Positions 19,187-29,091 of a stretch of DNA of 50,146 nt are shown here, piece by piece. The position numbers and the translations under genes are program-made. A model generated the notes under the pieces. The model did no database searches. It saw only the letters and a program-made list of their open reading frames with translations, and was not told the DNA's origin. Within the stretch, counting starts at the first letter, position 1. Every line of letters begins with the position of its first letter. Source of the DNA: an uncultured Neisseriaceae bacterium (GTDB taxonomy: Bacteria; Pseudomonadota; Gammaproteobacteria; Burkholderiales; Neisseriaceae); the NCBI GenBank assembly GCA_945267035.1, contig CALYOS010000016.1:1-50146 (forward strand). The letters run 5' to 3'.

Positions 19187-20344
19187 ATGAAATTTGCCAC
19201 CCAAACCATCCATGCCAGCTATGAGCCGGATGAACACAATCGGGCTTTAATGCCACCTATTTATCAGAATAGCATGTTTGCGCTGCATGAAATAGGTGAG
19301 GACATTCCTTTTCGATATGCACGTATTTCCAATCCAACCCGTCAGATATTGGAAGATACCATGGCTGAACTGGAGCATGGTTGTGCAGGTTTTGCCTACG
19401 GTAGTGGCATGGCAGGCATTGATGCGATTTGGCGTACCTTTTTGCGCCCGGGTGATACCATCGTTGCCGTGGCAGATATTTATGGTGGAGCGTATGACCT
19501 ATTGACTGAAGTTTATGCCCAATGGGGTGTTAATGTAATATTTGCCGATCTGACAGAACCAACCAATCTGGAGCGCATACTGGCGCAAACTTCTGTGAAA
19601 ATGGTTTGGCTGGAAACACCAAGCAATCCGCTGTTGCGTTTAGTGGATATCGCTTCTCTGACGAAAATAGCCCATGAATCAGGTGCTATAGTCGGCATGG
19701 ACAATACCTTTGCCACCCCTTATATTCAACAACCGCTAGATTTGGGTGTGGATATTGTCTTGCACTCAGCGACGAAATATTTGTCAGGGCATTCTGATGT
19801 ATTAATGGGCATAGCTGTAACCAAAAATCCTGAACATGCCAAACAATTACGTTCTGTTTCCATCAATACCGGTGGAATTGCTGGTCCAATGGATTGCGCA
19901 TTGGTTTTACGCGGAATCAAAACCCTGGTTGTGCGTATGCGGCAACATATGGCTAACGCAGCCGAACTGGCACGACGCTTGCAACAACATCCTGCTGTTG
20001 AAAAAGTATTTTATCCAGGATTAGCTGAGCATGAACATCACGAATTGGCGTGCAAACAAATGCAACATGGATTTGGCGGAGTTGTTTCAATCTATTTGCG
20101 CAATGACAGCCGACAAGCGGCCAACAGCGTGGTTAAAAACCTGCAAATGATTCGACTGGCATCCAGTTTGGGCGGTGTAGAGAGCCTGATCAACCATAGT
20201 TCTAGCCAGTCGCATAGTGGCATGAGTGCCGAAGTGAAAAAATCTCTGGGCATTCGTGAAGGTTTATTGCGTATTTCTGCTGGCATAGAAGACATAGAAG
20301 ATATTTGGAGCGACCTCAATCGGGCGCTAAACACCTTAATTTAA
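19187..20344 (+). CDS. Trans-sulfuration PLP enzyme (cystathionine gamma-synthase/beta-lyase family)
   Basis: This 385-residue fold-type-I PLP enzyme belongs to the Cys/Met metabolism family. Visible features are the N-terminal Tyr-Arg motif RYARISNPTR, the cofactor-contact segment YGSGMAGIDAI, the conserved VWLETPSNPLLR, the aspartate in IVGMDNTFATPYIQQP and the PLP lysine in HSATKYLSGHSD (about residue 197). The C-terminus has SLGGVESLINHSSSQSH. Members make or split cystathionine, or add sulfide to acyl-homoserine. Motifs alone do not separate MetB, MetC and MetZ, so I give no symbol. A GGAG ribosome site precedes the ATG. The J-domain gene starts 25 bases after the stop, so an operon with it and fpr is likely. 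Confidence 0.88.
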   Translation: MKFATQTIHASYEPDEHNRALMPPIYQNSMFALHEIGEDIPFRYARISNPTRQILEDTMAELEHGCAGFAYGSGMAGIDAIWRTFLRPGDTIVAVADIYGGAYDLLTEVYAQWGVNVIFADLTEPTNLERILAQTSVKMVWLETPSNPLLRLVDIASLTKIAHESGAIVGMDNTFATPYIQQPLDLGVDIVLHSATKYLSGHSDVLMGIAVTKNPEHAKQLRSVSINTGGIAGPMDCALVLRGIKTLVVRMRQHMANAAELARRLQQHPAVEKVFYPGLAEHEHHELACKQMQHGFGGVVSIYLRNDSRQAANSVVKNLQMIRLASSLGGVESLINHSSSQSHSGMSAEVKKSLGIREGLLRISAGIEDIEDIWSDLNRALNTLI

Positions 20345-20369
20345 TTTATCAGAAGTAAGCGAAACAGTT

Positions 20370-21158
20370 GTGCAGAATTATTACGATGTTTTGAATGTTG
20401 CTCATAATGCCTCGGATGAAGTTATTCGTGCGGCCTACCGAGCCTTATCACAAAAATACCATCCTGACCGCAATCCGCATAATCCTCAAGCACACCAGCG
20501 GATGACAGAAATCAATCAGGCTTACGCTGTGCTGTCTGATCCAGAAAAGCGACATCATCACGATGTTTGGATTGCGCGACAAGCTTTGCAGGCACATATC
20601 GCACCCGAATTACTGGCGCGCAAACATTCTCCTTTTGCCGCGCCAGTACATTTACCCAATCAGCACGATCAGACAATCACACTTAATGAGCGTGGGCACG
20701 GCTGGGTATGGTTTATTGCAGCAGCAATTTTAGTGGTCATGGGGATGGTCTGGTGGCGCCAGCTGTATCCTGCTCCAACTACTAGCCAGCAGAGCAAGCA
20801 AGTAACCGGACCTGTCACCATCGCCCCTAATGGACATCAGTTTCCGCTAAAAGCAGCTTACGTGACCGGTTATCCCGTTTTACGCCAGCGCGGTGATAAT
20901 CGCATTGTTGTGCACGCTACATCCTTGCAATCAGCGGTTTTTGCCCAATTATATGAGTTACACGACGGTAAATTTACTGCCATTCGTTCTTTTTATATTC
21001 CGGCTGGAGAAACCTTCATCATCCCCAAAATCGGTGATGGCGATTTCAGCTTGCAATACCAACGCATTAGCGATGGGAAATGGGCTGTCAGCGACGGAAT
21101 ACAAATAAAAAACACCGAAGCAAGTCGAAAATATCAGGATATAGATATCAGACTGTAA
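20370..21158 (+). CDS. Membrane-anchored J-domain protein
   Basis: The 262-residue product starts with a J domain (residues 1-67): NYYDVLNVAHNASDEVIRAA, the catalytic HPD in KYHPDRNPHN, and AYAVLSDPEKR. A linker and a single membrane span follow (about 112-130, WVWFIAAAILVVMGMVWW), then a periplasmic or extracellular domain of about 130 residues that I do not recognise. It is not DnaJ: there is no Gly/Phe region and no zinc-finger domain. The J domain would stimulate a DnaK-type ATPase at the inner membrane. The start is GTG. It lies between the PLP enzyme and fpr on the same strand. The link between those jobs is not obvious. Confidence 0.85.
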   Translation: MQNYYDVLNVAHNASDEVIRAAYRALSQKYHPDRNPHNPQAHQRMTEINQAYAVLSDPEKRHHHDVWIARQALQAHIAPELLARKHSPFAAPVHLPNQHDQTITLNERGHGWVWFIAAAILVVMGMVWWRQLYPAPTTSQQSKQVTGPVTIAPNGHQFPLKAAYVTGYPVLRQRGDNRIVVHATSLQSAVFAQLYELHDGKFTAIRSFYIPAGETFIIPKIGDGDFSLQYQRISDGKWAVSDGIQIKNTEASRKYQDIDIRL

Positions 21159-21169
21159 ACACACATCTG

Positions 21170-21191
21170 CGGCCAGATTGTCTGGCGCAGC
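21170..21191 (+). other. Intercistronic hairpin before fpr
   Basis: TGCGGCCAGA and TCTGGCGCA pair around a 3-base loop with one bulged G. There is no T-run, and the fpr ribosome site AAGGAA follows closely. It could be an RNA processing or stability element, or partly attenuate read-through into fpr. Confidence 0.4.
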
Positions 21192-21208
21192 TTTGAAGGA
21201 AGCTTTGC

Positions 21209-21985
21209 ATGAGTGCAGCACCAGAAGCCAAATTTACTGAAGAAACTGTATTATGGGTGAAACAGCTCACGCCGAAACTCATGTCATTTGCCATTACCCG
21301 ACCGCATTCATACCGCTTCAGTGCCGGACAGTTTTCGCGACTTGGATTTCGTGACGGTGCAGGCTATATCTGGCGAGCCTATTCCATTGTTTCGGCTGAA
21401 TATGCCGATACCTTAGAGTATTTTGTTATTCTGATTGAAAATGGCGCCATGAGTCAGCGTCTGGCACAAATGCAAGCAGGGCAAAGCATTCTGCTGGATA
21501 AAACCGCCTTTGGGTTTCTTCTGCCTGGACGCTTTACCGATGGGGAAGATCTCATCATGCTGAGTACCGGCAGTGGCATTGCCCCTTTCTTGTCTATGTT
21601 ACAACAACCGCAGCTGTGGGAGCGTTTCCAGCATATTGGATTGGTGCACTCTGTGTCCTATGCTAATGAGCTGGTATTCAATCAGCGCGTAGAAGAATTT
21701 CATCAGCACCCGCTGGTGGCAGAGTATGCGCATAAATTAAGCTGGCAGCCGGTTGTGACTCGTGAAGAGACAAACGGCGCTTTAAACCAGCGTTTGCCAG
21801 AATTGTTACACAACGGCAGTTTGGCACAAGGATTAAACTTAGCATTTTCTCCACAGCGTACTCGTTTTATGCTGTGTGGTAATCCTGCTATGGTAGCAGA
21901 CACCTTTAAAACCTTGCTCAATATGGGTTATAGCATGCATCGTAATAAACTGCCCGGACAAATCATCATGGAAAACGGCTTTTAG
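21209..21985 (+). CDS. fpr: Ferredoxin-NADP reductase, copy 1
   Basis: This 258-residue FAD/NADPH oxidoreductase moves electrons between NADPH and ferredoxin or flavodoxin. It shows the FAD motif RAYSIVSAEY (RxYS, about 51-60), the NADP loop LSTGSGIAPFLSML (about 118-131), MLCGNPAMV and the C-terminal tail PGQIIMENGF. Length matches bacterial Fpr. A strong GAAGGA ribosome site precedes the ATG. It is third in the likely PLP enzyme-J protein-fpr unit. A second, diverged copy lies 6.3 kb downstream; the C-terminal residues differ (NGF here, FVDQ there), which may change cofactor or partner preference. Confidence 0.9.
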   Translation: MSAAPEAKFTEETVLWVKQLTPKLMSFAITRPHSYRFSAGQFSRLGFRDGAGYIWRAYSIVSAEYADTLEYFVILIENGAMSQRLAQMQAGQSILLDKTAFGFLLPGRFTDGEDLIMLSTGSGIAPFLSMLQQPQLWERFQHIGLVHSVSYANELVFNQRVEEFHQHPLVAEYAHKLSWQPVVTREETNGALNQRLPELLHNGSLAQGLNLAFSPQRTRFMLCGNPAMVADTFKTLLNMGYSMHRNKLPGQIIMENGF

Positions 21986-22490
21986 TGAATGTAGCGGGCA
22001 ATGCTGTTACACCCAAATAATGGTTATCCTAGAACTGGCTTCTTGATATTTATTTATATTTATCAATATTATAAGAGTGAATTTGCAAATATTAATTATG
22101 CCATATTCATTATTTGTAAATTCAAACCATCGTTTGTAATTGAGTCTCTCGTTACTGTTTGGTTGCAAACTGTTCTTGCTAATACACGTACCATTCGGTG
22201 AAAAATCAGCCAAGAATAGGCAATAAAAAAGATCAGGCAAGTTTTGCTGTAGCGACAGGTGCAGCCTACAAGCAAATAGCACACAGCTGGCAAGTGTAGG
22301 CAATAATGGCAAAAATATTCACAAGCAAAGTCTGAGCGCATAAGAATCAATATGCTATAGATAAGCCGGCCTTGAAGCCCGTGTTTTTAATATGATTAGA
22401 TGACTTAAAAATCTGCCTGATAAATCAACTAAAAAAATTTTCATGATCAACAAACGTTAGCAGTCACTCTCACACTTTTCTAACCGCACT
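21986..22490. other. AT-rich intergenic region
   Basis: About 500 bases between the 3' ends of fpr and the DUF817 gene. Three overlapping short frames exist but lack ribosome sites and compositional support. No terminator with a clear T-run was found for either gene. Confidence 0.45.
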
Positions 22491-23426
22491 TTATACAATA
22501 TGCACCCGGTTTCGGGTGGCTTTTAAAAATAGGGTAATGGTGAATGAAAGCATGACCAGTAATGACCAAGCCCCCCATTTACCCACATGAACTGTCGCCC
22601 AGGCACCCATTTGATTAGGATATTGCCAAATTCCAAAAAAAGTACTGATGTTTTCTGCCAACCAGATAAAAAAACCGATCAACGTAAAGGCTAATAATAT
22701 GGGCATACGTCGTGGACGGTCATAAGGGGTAAATTCCACTGTTGTCCGGATATACAGCCCCAGAGCTATAGCGGCAAGATACCAGCGATAATCGCCGATA
22801 AAATGATGCGTAAAAAAATTCACATATAGCGCCCCAGATAATATTACTGTCAATATCAGAGGCGGGTGAAAATAAATTTTTAAATTTTGCAAACGCCAGC
22901 ACTGAATAATGTAGCTGCCCACAGCTGCATACATAAAGCCACTGAATAATGGCACGCCGAAAACTTTGCTCCAGCCGGCATCAGGATAGTGCCATGAACC
23001 AATTGTTGCTGACGTTTTAAATACTTCTAAAATAAATCCGAAAATATGAAATAAACAAATAGCTCTTAATTCTGCCCAGTTTTCAAGTTTAAGCATCATC
23101 ATTAGTGATTGTATCGTTATGGCTATAAGTAACAGCACGTCATAGCGGGGGATACCCCAAATTCCATTGCGGGGTACAGTAAAAATAGCCAGAAAAATTA
23201 GCCCAGCAAATAAACAGGCACGTGCTTCTTTCAAGCCAAACCACAAAAACTCAAGCAAAAACCGTTGTATGCCATGTACATCAACCGCAGGGGGAGCAAT
23301 GAGAAATTGATCAAGAGGATTGATATTCGTGTCTATCGCCATTTTTTGTTCTGGCAAATGGATAGCAGAATTTGGACGAGACATGATCTGGATATCCCTT
23401 TTTTTCATACTTAAGTTTTCGAGCAC
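22491..23426 (-). CDS. DUF817 family integral membrane protein
   Basis: This 311-residue polytopic membrane protein has about eight to nine hydrophobic spans. Family-typical segments are EFLWFGLKEARACLFAGL (about 60-77), LFHIFGFILEVFKT, GSWHYPD and KVFGVPLFSGFMYAAVGSYI, and later FIGDYRWYLAA and WLAENISTFFGIWQYP. These place it in DUF817, sometimes annotated as a predicted membrane enzyme or pigment-related protein without proof. The long hydrophilic start MLENLSMKKRDIQIMSR suggests that a later Met, for example residue 15, may be the true start. No linked gene suggests a pathway. Confidence 0.82.
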   Translation of the reverse strand: MLENLSMKKRDIQIMSRPNSAIHLPEQKMAIDTNINPLDQFLIAPPAVDVHGIQRFLLEFLWFGLKEARACLFAGLIFLAIFTVPRNGIWGIPRYDVLLLIAITIQSLMMMLKLENWAELRAICLFHIFGFILEVFKTSATIGSWHYPDAGWSKVFGVPLFSGFMYAAVGSYIIQCWRLQNLKIYFHPPLILTVILSGALYVNFFTHHFIGDYRWYLAAIALGLYIRTTVEFTPYDRPRRMPILLAFTLIGFFIWLAENISTFFGIWQYPNQMGAWATVHVGKWGAWSLLVMLSFTITLFLKATRNRVHIV

Positions 23427-23904
23427 ACAATATGATTGGTTTAATTACTGTACTGACATACTAATTTTTTAATATCGATTAACTATGATGGTTAATACTT
23501 TTTATGCTTATTACGTCTTTTGCATGCAATTATAGTATATTTTCATGCGAGCGCTTATTTTTTATGCAGAATAGTAGAATAAACGAATAAAGGATTTGAC
23601 TTTGTAAACACATATGATGTTGTGATTACATATAGCATATGCAATACATAGGTTAGATATGACATATAAATATGCTAATCGGTGCCATTTTGCTTATATT
23701 AAAAAGAAATGATTGGTCACAAATCAAATAGTTGATTAACTACCCGTTTTTTTATTTTAATCTTTGGCTAATAAACAGACTGATTCTAATTAATATGCGG
23801 ATAGATCTGTTGAGGATTTTTGAAAAAACGCTCACATTAAAAATGGCGGTTAACGCTTAATTTTAATTGGTAGAGCAAAACCATAAAGCCAGCTGATATG
23901 GGTA
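23427..23904. other. AT-rich intergenic region
   Basis: Upstream of the DUF817 gene and downstream of dciA, both on the minus strand. CATATG/ATATGC words recur around 23610-23680. I see no gene, and no terminator meeting a stem-plus-T-run test. Confidence 0.45.
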
Positions 23905-24324
23905 TTAATGACCACCCTTATTACTGAGCTGGCGTAATGCAGCGGCCAGTTCAGGGTGATGGGTCAGGGCGTCTGCTGAACGTGCCAATTCCTGTCTGGC
24001 TTTGGCCGTCAGGTTGGCCTGTTTGACCACTTTAGGCTGCGTTTCAGCCGGCTGAACTTTAATTCGTACCGCTTCAATGTGTTGATCAATCTGTTGTAAG
24101 TTAGGTAACAAGGCTGGTAAGACCATGCGCAGGCGTGAGGCGATCATGCTGTTATGGGCAATTACCACCAATTGCCCGTCGCGGACGCAGGCCACAGTAA
24201 ACTGAGCGTGCATATTGGCTGGCAGCTCCTGTTTGAGGCATGCCCCCAGTCGCTGCCAGTGCGCAGATTGACTTAATAACTGCTTGAGCTGCGCATTTTT
24301 TTTACTAAACTGTTCCAGATTCAT
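23905..24324 (-). CDS. dciA: DciA/DUF721 family, replicative helicase loader
   Basis: The 139-residue product fits DUF721, now DciA, which helps load DnaB in bacteria lacking DnaC/DnaI. Seen here are a basic N-terminal helix region, the domain core ARL-like segment DGQLVVIAHNSMIASRLRM (about 49-67), a strand IEAVRIKVQPAE, and an alpha-helical tail with NLTAKARQELARSADAL. Location divergent from secA is typical of Neisseriaceae and supports the call. It starts 4 bases after the stop of a small acetyltransferase gene, so the pair is probably one transcript. Confidence 0.75.
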   Translation of the reverse strand: MNLEQFSKKNAQLKQLLSQSAHWQRLGACLKQELPANMHAQFTVACVRDGQLVVIAHNSMIASRLRMVLPALLPNLQQIDQHIEAVRIKVQPAETQPKVVKQANLTAKARQELARSADALTHHPELAAALRQLSNKGGH

Positions 24325-24328
24325 AACA

Positions 24329-24616
24329 CTACACTAATGGGATTTGCGGATAACGGCGAGGCATCATTTTAGCGACATAGCTACAAGAGGCTTGCAGGCG
24401 CAGATGCTGAGACTGAACGTGTTGTGCTAAGGCGTCCAGCAACGCAGCTGCCACACCATCACTACGTGCTTCAGGTGTCACATATGTGTGGTGCGCATCA
24501 ATGAGATCTGGGGCAATAATAGTAAAATCCAGATGACCTAATTCGGTACCATCGCGCTGTGCACTCAGGCGACCACCTTGTTCAGAGGGGATCAATTGTA
24601 TCGTAAAAGTCTTCAT
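24329..24616 (-). CDS. Small GNAT-like acetyltransferase (YjdJ/PF14542 type)
   Basis: This 95-residue single-domain protein is of the short GNAT type. It has GRLSAQRDGTELGHLDFTI, a central strand-turn HHTYVTPEARSDGVAAALLD with the acetyl-CoA loop (ARSDGVA), and LRLQASCSYVAKMMPRRYP at the end. Members are small N-acetyltransferases of mostly unknown substrate. The AAGGAAAGG ribosome site precedes the ATG. It is the first gene of a two-gene unit with dciA and is divergent from secA by 228 bases. Confidence 0.75.
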   Translation of the reverse strand: MKTFTIQLIPSEQGGRLSAQRDGTELGHLDFTIIAPDLIDAHHTYVTPEARSDGVAAALLDALAQHVQSQHLRLQASCSYVAKMMPRRYPQIPLV

Positions 24617-24784
24617 AGTTAATACCTTTCCTTAAACATCCCAATTTAGTCTTGGAATTTCATTATCTACCATTATATAGAGAATGGTGAAAAAGATAAC
24701 TGCTCACTAAAAGTGCTAATTATTGTTCACAAAGAATAGAAAAATGCAATCAGCAACACATGAGACTAGAAGCTTGTGTTAAAA

Positions 24785-24813
24785 TTTCCTATTTCTTGCC
24801 TATTTTTTATTAT
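24785..24813 (+). promoter_or_regulatory. Candidate sigma-70 promoter of secA
   Basis: TTTCCT (24785-24790) and TATTAT (24808-24813) are separated by 17 bases and sit just over 30 bases before the secA ATG. The match is moderate and the region is AT-rich, so confidence is limited. Confidence 0.35.
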
Positions 24814-24844
24814 ATTGCGCCTGCTGGTGCTGGACTACTGATTT

Positions 24845-27535
24845 ATGTTGAAAAACTTAGCTAAAAAAATTCTGGGTAGCCGTAACGACCGACTCTTAAA
24901 ACAGTATCGCAAAGAAGTAGCAAAAATCAATGCACTTGAACCTCAGGTTCAAGCTCTGAGTGATGCTCAATTACAGGCTAAGACCGCAGAATTCAAACAG
25001 CGTTTGGCAGCAGGCGAACATCTTGATAGCCTGTTGGTTGAAGCTTTTGCTGTCTGCCGTGAGGCCAGTAAGCGTACTTTGGGTATGCGTCACTTTGATG
25101 TGCAACTGATTGGCGGGATGGTTTTGCATTTCGGTAAAATTGCCGAAATGAGAACTGGTGAAGGTAAAACACTGGTCGCCACCACGACAGTGTATTTGAA
25201 TGCCTTGTCAGGTAAAGGCGTGCATGTGGTTACCGTCAACGATTACTTGGCCGCCCGTGACGCCAGCATCATGCGCCCATTGTATGAATTTCTTGGCATG
25301 AGCGTCGGTATTATTGTCAGCAATATGGATCACGACGATAAAAAAGCCGCCTATTTAGCAGACATCACCTACGGCACCAATAACGAATATGGTTTTGATT
25401 ACCTGCGCGACAACATGGTCAGTGATCAAAGCGAGAAAGTTCAGCGCGAATTGTCATTTGCGGTGGTGGATGAAGTCGATTCCATTTTGATTGACGAAGC
25501 GCGTACACCGCTAATTATTTCCGGTCAGGCTGATGACAACGTTAGTCTGTATCAAATCATGGATCAGATTCCTCCTAAGCTTATTGCGCAGCAAAGCGAA
25601 GAGGGCGAGGGTGATTACTGGGTCGATGAAAAAGCCCGTCAGGTCATTCTGAGTGAGCAGGGACATGAGCATGCTGAAGAAATTCTGACGCAGATGGGCT
25701 TATTGCAGGAAGGTGATTCGCTTTATTCCACCAATAATATCATGCTGATGCATCATCTGATGGCCGCATTGCGGGCTTATACCTTGTTCCAGCGTGATCA
25801 ACATTATGTGGTTCAGGATGGTGAAGTGGTGATTGTGGATGAATTCACCGGACGTTTAATGGCGGGTCGTCGTTGGTCAGATGGTCTACATCAGGCAGTG
25901 GAAGCCAAAGAAGGGGTGGAGATCAACAAAGAAAACCAGACATTGGCCTCGATCACCTTCCAGAATTTTTTCCGCTTGTATGACAAACTGGCTGGTATGA
26001 CCGGTACCGCTGATACAGAAGCCTTTGAGTTTCAGAGTATTTACGGTCTGGAAACCGTGATCATTCCACCAAACCGTCCAATGGTGCGTAAAGACCTGAA
26101 CGATCAGATTTATCGTTCTAACGAGGAAAAATATGAAGCTGTGGTGGCCGATATCAAAGAACGCCACGCGAAAGGGCAGCCAATTTTGGTAGGTACCACC
26201 AGCATTGAAAATTCTGAGCTGGTGTCTGCCTTACTTAAACAAGCACACTTAGGTCATAATGTGCTCAATGCCAAGGAACATGAACGCGAAGCCGATATTA
26301 TTGCTCAGGCTGGTCGTCCCGGTATGATTACCGTTGCCACCAACATGGCCGGTCGCGGTACCGATATTGTCTTGGGCGGTAACATTAAGCCACAGATCGA
26401 TGCGATTGAGGCTGATGAAAATTTATCCGCGGAACAAAAACAAGCACAAATTGAAAAGCTGCAGCAGCAATGGCAGCAGGATCATGATGCCGTATTGGCA
26501 GCTGGTGGTCTGCATATTATCGGCACAGAACGGCATGAAAGCCGCCGTATCGATAATCAGCTGCGCGGGCGTGCTGGTCGTCAGGGTGATGCTGGTTCCA
26601 GCCGTTTTTATCTGTCGTTTGAAGATCCACTGTTGCGTCTGTTTGCGCTTGATCGCGCTAGCGCCATTCTAAACCGTTTGGCACCGGAGCGCGGTGTGGC
26701 TATCGAAGCCGGTATGCTTAACCGGCAGATTGAAAACGCACAACGTAAAGTTGAGAACCGCAATTTCGATATGCGTAAGCAAGTGCTGGAATATGATGAC
26801 GTTGCCAACGATCAGCGTAAAGTGATTTACCATCAGCGTGCAGAGATTTTGCATAGTGAAGACATTGATGCGTTGATGCAGGATGTGCGCCATGATGCCA
26901 TTGTGGATACTGTGGACAGTTATATTCCACCGAATAGTATGGAAGAGCAATGGGATGTTTCCGGATTGGAACATAAATTGGCGGCTGATTTTAATCTTCA
27001 TCTGTCCATAGCTGATTGGCTGAAAGAAGACAATACTTTAGACAACGAAAGCATTAGCGAGCGCTTGCTGGCGATTGTAGAAGAAGATTATGCTAAAAAG
27101 GTGGAATTAGCCGGCATAGAAAACATGCGTCGATTCGAACGCAATATCATGCTGCAAATTATTGATACGCGCTGGCGTGAACATCTGGCTGATATGGATT
27201 ACCTGCGCCAAGGCATCCATTTACGAGGATATGCGCAGAAAAATCCTAAACAGGAATATAAGCGTGAAGCGTTTGAAATGTTTCAGCAGATGTGGCACAA
27301 CATTCGCCAAACCGTTGCTTCATTGTTGATCTCCGTACAGTTTGAAAATGCGGAAAATCATGCAGACATGGAAAATCAGGAGACTGATTACTTATCGACA
27401 GCTGGTCAGTATGATGATCAGGATTATAGTCCCCAAGCCATGGAAGAACGTGGCGAAATGATCCTTCGTAACGATCCATGTCCCTGTGGCAGTGGTTTAA
27501 AATATAAAGCATGCCATGGAAAACTGAAGAACTAA
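24845..27535 (+). CDS. secA: Preprotein translocase ATPase SecA
   Basis: SecA drives unfolded preproteins through SecYEG using ATP. The 896-residue product has the N-terminal FGSRNDR-like start ([12 protein letters not shown]), Walker [12 protein letters not shown] (about 101-111), Walker B region [20 protein letters not shown], the preprotein-binding domain, and motifs [13 protein letters not shown] and [21 protein letters not shown] helical scaffold follows, and the C-terminal zinc motif [14 protein letters not shown] binds SecB and lipid. Length is near normal. No clear ribosome site is seen. The neighbour pattern dciA-secA matches other Neisseriaceae. Confidence 0.98.
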   Translation: MLKNLAKKILGSRNDRLLKQYRKEVAKINALEPQVQALSDAQLQAKTAEFKQRLAAGEHLDSLLVEAFAVCREASKRTLGMRHFDVQLIGGMVLHFGKIAEMRTGEGKTLVATTTVYLNALSGKGVHVVTVNDYLAARDASIMRPLYEFLGMSVGIIVSNMDHDDKKAAYLADITYGTNNEYGFDYLRDNMVSDQSEKVQRELSFAVVDEVDSILIDEARTPLIISGQADDNVSLYQIMDQIPPKLIAQQSEEGEGDYWVDEKARQVILSEQGHEHAEEILTQMGLLQEGDSLYSTNNIMLMHHLMAALRAYTLFQRDQHYVVQDGEVVIVDEFTGRLMAGRRWSDGLHQAVEAKEGVEINKENQTLASITFQNFFRLYDKLAGMTGTADTEAFEFQSIYGLETVIIPPNRPMVRKDLNDQIYRSNEEKYEAVVADIKERHAKGQPILVGTTSIENSELVSALLKQAHLGHNVLNAKEHEREADIIAQAGRPGMITVATNMAGRGTDIVLGGNIKPQIDAIEADENLSAEQKQAQIEKLQQQWQQDHDAVLAAGGLHIIGTERHESRRIDNQLRGRAGRQGDAGSSRFYLSFEDPLLRLFALDRASAILNRLAPERGVAIEAGMLNRQIENAQRKVENRNFDMRKQVLEYDDVANDQRKVIYHQRAEILHSEDIDALMQDVRHDAIVDTVDSYIPPNSMEEQWDVSGLEHKLAADFNLHLSIADWLKEDNTLDNESISERLLAIVEEDYAKKVELAGIENMRRFERNIMLQIIDTRWREHLADMDYLRQGIHLRGYAQKNPKQEYKREAFEMFQQMWHNIRQTVASLLISVQFENAENHADMENQETDYLSTAGQYDDQDYSPQAMEERGEMILRNDPCPCGSGLKYKACHGKLKN

Positions 27536-28293
27536 TTTCGCAGTAATTATTTGCTCAACACTTTGCGTGTGCTGCATTAAAAAATTTTATTGATCTGTAA
27601 ACATAACCTGCCAGCTTGCTGTGCAACTTTGCGTAAATAATCACAGCGGCGGCATGGTTATGCAATACATTATTGATGAATTTGCCCAGAATGCTACTTC
27701 GGGTAAATGGCGCCAAATGCAATGAAATATGTTCATTGTCATTCCTAATCATATTCATTTTCGTATTCGGCAATAAGTGTGCTATGGAGCGGAAACTCGT
27801 TAGCACAATTGTGCGCATGTTGCTTGCTGAACATCGCTTTGTATTAGCAAGAAATAAGATAAATAATGAGTCTGTGCCGGTCAAATTGAAATATCATTTC
27901 ATGCTGCTCTAAAAGTCTAGTCGGCTATGGTTTATCGCATGGGTAATGATAGTAAAATCATGCATGCTTGATTACTTAATGATGTGCAATAACATGGTGA
28001 TGCTGCTTGAATAACGTTTCTGACAAACTGGTTACAGCCAGTTTTTTAAACCACTTCTTGAGCTAGACGACAATGGTGGTTTGCTACATCGCATGCAAGC
28101 CAGTTTCCCGACAAGGTGTCGCATCAACATTAGTTTTAAAGCTAATACTCTAAATATCGTTGTATAAAGAATAAATTTGGCTTAAAATCCCTTCTTTACA
28201 CTCTGATTGAGTGAATAAAAGGCTGTTAGCTGTTATGCTAACTTGTTTTCGGTTTACGCTAACGATACCGCTTCCTAAGATATTGGATAATAA
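27536..28293. other. Intergenic region with a weak hairpin
   Basis: About 760 bases between secA and the second fpr. Two overlapping opposite frames (27555-27884 minus, 27673-27912 plus) show no family signal. A hairpin AAACTGG/CCAGTTT at 28025-28044 with a 6-base loop and a short T-run could be a weak plus-strand terminator. No better secA terminator was found. Confidence 0.4.
28225..28242. promoter_or_regulatory. Palindrome upstream of fpr copy 2
   Basis: A perfect GTTAGC-N6-GCTAAC palindrome lies 51 bases before the ATG of the second ferredoxin-NADP reductase, with another GCTAAC shortly after it (near 28258). Position and symmetry suggest a regulator-binding site. The regulator is unknown. 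Confidence 0.35.
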
Positions 28294-29070
28294 ATGGCAG
28301 CTTATAACGTACAGAAAGTCCTGTCCGTACACCATTGGACAGATGCATATTTCACCTTTACCTGCACCCGCGATGATTCATTGCGCTTTCAGAATGGTCA
28401 GTTTGTCATGATCGGCTTGATGGTAGACGGTAAACCGCTGATGCGTGCCTACAGTATTGCCAGTGCTAACTGGGAAGAAGAGTTGGCCTTTTTCAGTATT
28501 AAAGTTCAGGATGGTCCGCTCACCAGCCGTTTGCAGCATTTGCAAGTGGGTGATGAAGTTTTGGTCAGCAAAAAGCCCACCGGTACTTTGATTGCCAGCG
28601 ATTTGAATCCCGGTAAAAATCTGTACTTACTCTCCACTGGTACCGGACTGGCTCCTTTTCTTAGTGTGACCAAAGATCCAGAAGTATACGAACAGTTTGA
28701 AAAAATTGTGTTGATTCATGGCGTGCGATATCAAAAAGATCTGGCCTATTATGACCACTTTACTACTGAATTGCCTAACCATGAATATCTGGGTGAAATG
28801 GTGCGCGAAAAACTCATTTATTATCCAGTTGTATCGCGCGAAGATTATGTCCATCATGGTCATTTAACTGATTTAATGCGATCCGGCAAACTATTCGAAG
28901 ATATTGGTTTGCCAAAAATGACGCCGGAACATGATCGAGCCATGATTTGTGGTAGTCCTGCGATGTTGAAAGATTCCTGTGCGGTACTGGATAGTTTCGG
29001 TTTATCGATTTCACCTAAAATGGGACAACGTGGTGATTATGTGATTGAGCGAGCTTTTGTGGATCAATAA
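28294..29070 (+). CDS. fpr: Ferredoxin-NADP reductase, copy 2
   Basis: This 258-residue enzyme has the same fold as copy 1 but a sequence closer to the classic bacterial Fpr: RAYSIASANWEEEL (about 50-63), KKPTGTLIASDLNPG, LYLLSTGTGLAPFLSV (about 110-125), IHGVRYQKDLAYYD, MICGSPAML and the C-terminal YVIERAFVDQ. It has a possible operator upstream and its own terminator, so it appears to be a separate unit. Having two different Fpr genes suggests division of labour, for example housekeeping versus stress, but the sequence does not prove it. Confidence 0.93.
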   Translation: MAAYNVQKVLSVHHWTDAYFTFTCTRDDSLRFQNGQFVMIGLMVDGKPLMRAYSIASANWEEELAFFSIKVQDGPLTSRLQHLQVGDEVLVSKKPTGTLIASDLNPGKNLYLLSTGTGLAPFLSVTKDPEVYEQFEKIVLIHGVRYQKDLAYYDHFTTELPNHEYLGEMVREKLIYYPVVSREDYVHHGHLTDLMRSGKLFEDIGLPKMTPEHDRAMICGSPAMLKDSCAVLDSFGLSISPKMGQRGDYVIERAFVDQ

Positions 29071-29091
29071 ATCACCAAAAATGCGAATAGG

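Noticed and set aside
22007-22350. Overlapping short minus- and plus-strand frames after fpr
   Set aside because: They overlap one another, lack ribosome sites and have irregular composition with many Cys and Asn residues, typical of non-coding AT-rich DNA.
27555-27912. Opposed 109- and 79-codon frames downstream of secA
   Set aside because: Overlapping frames on both strands without ribosome sites or family signals; at most decayed DNA.
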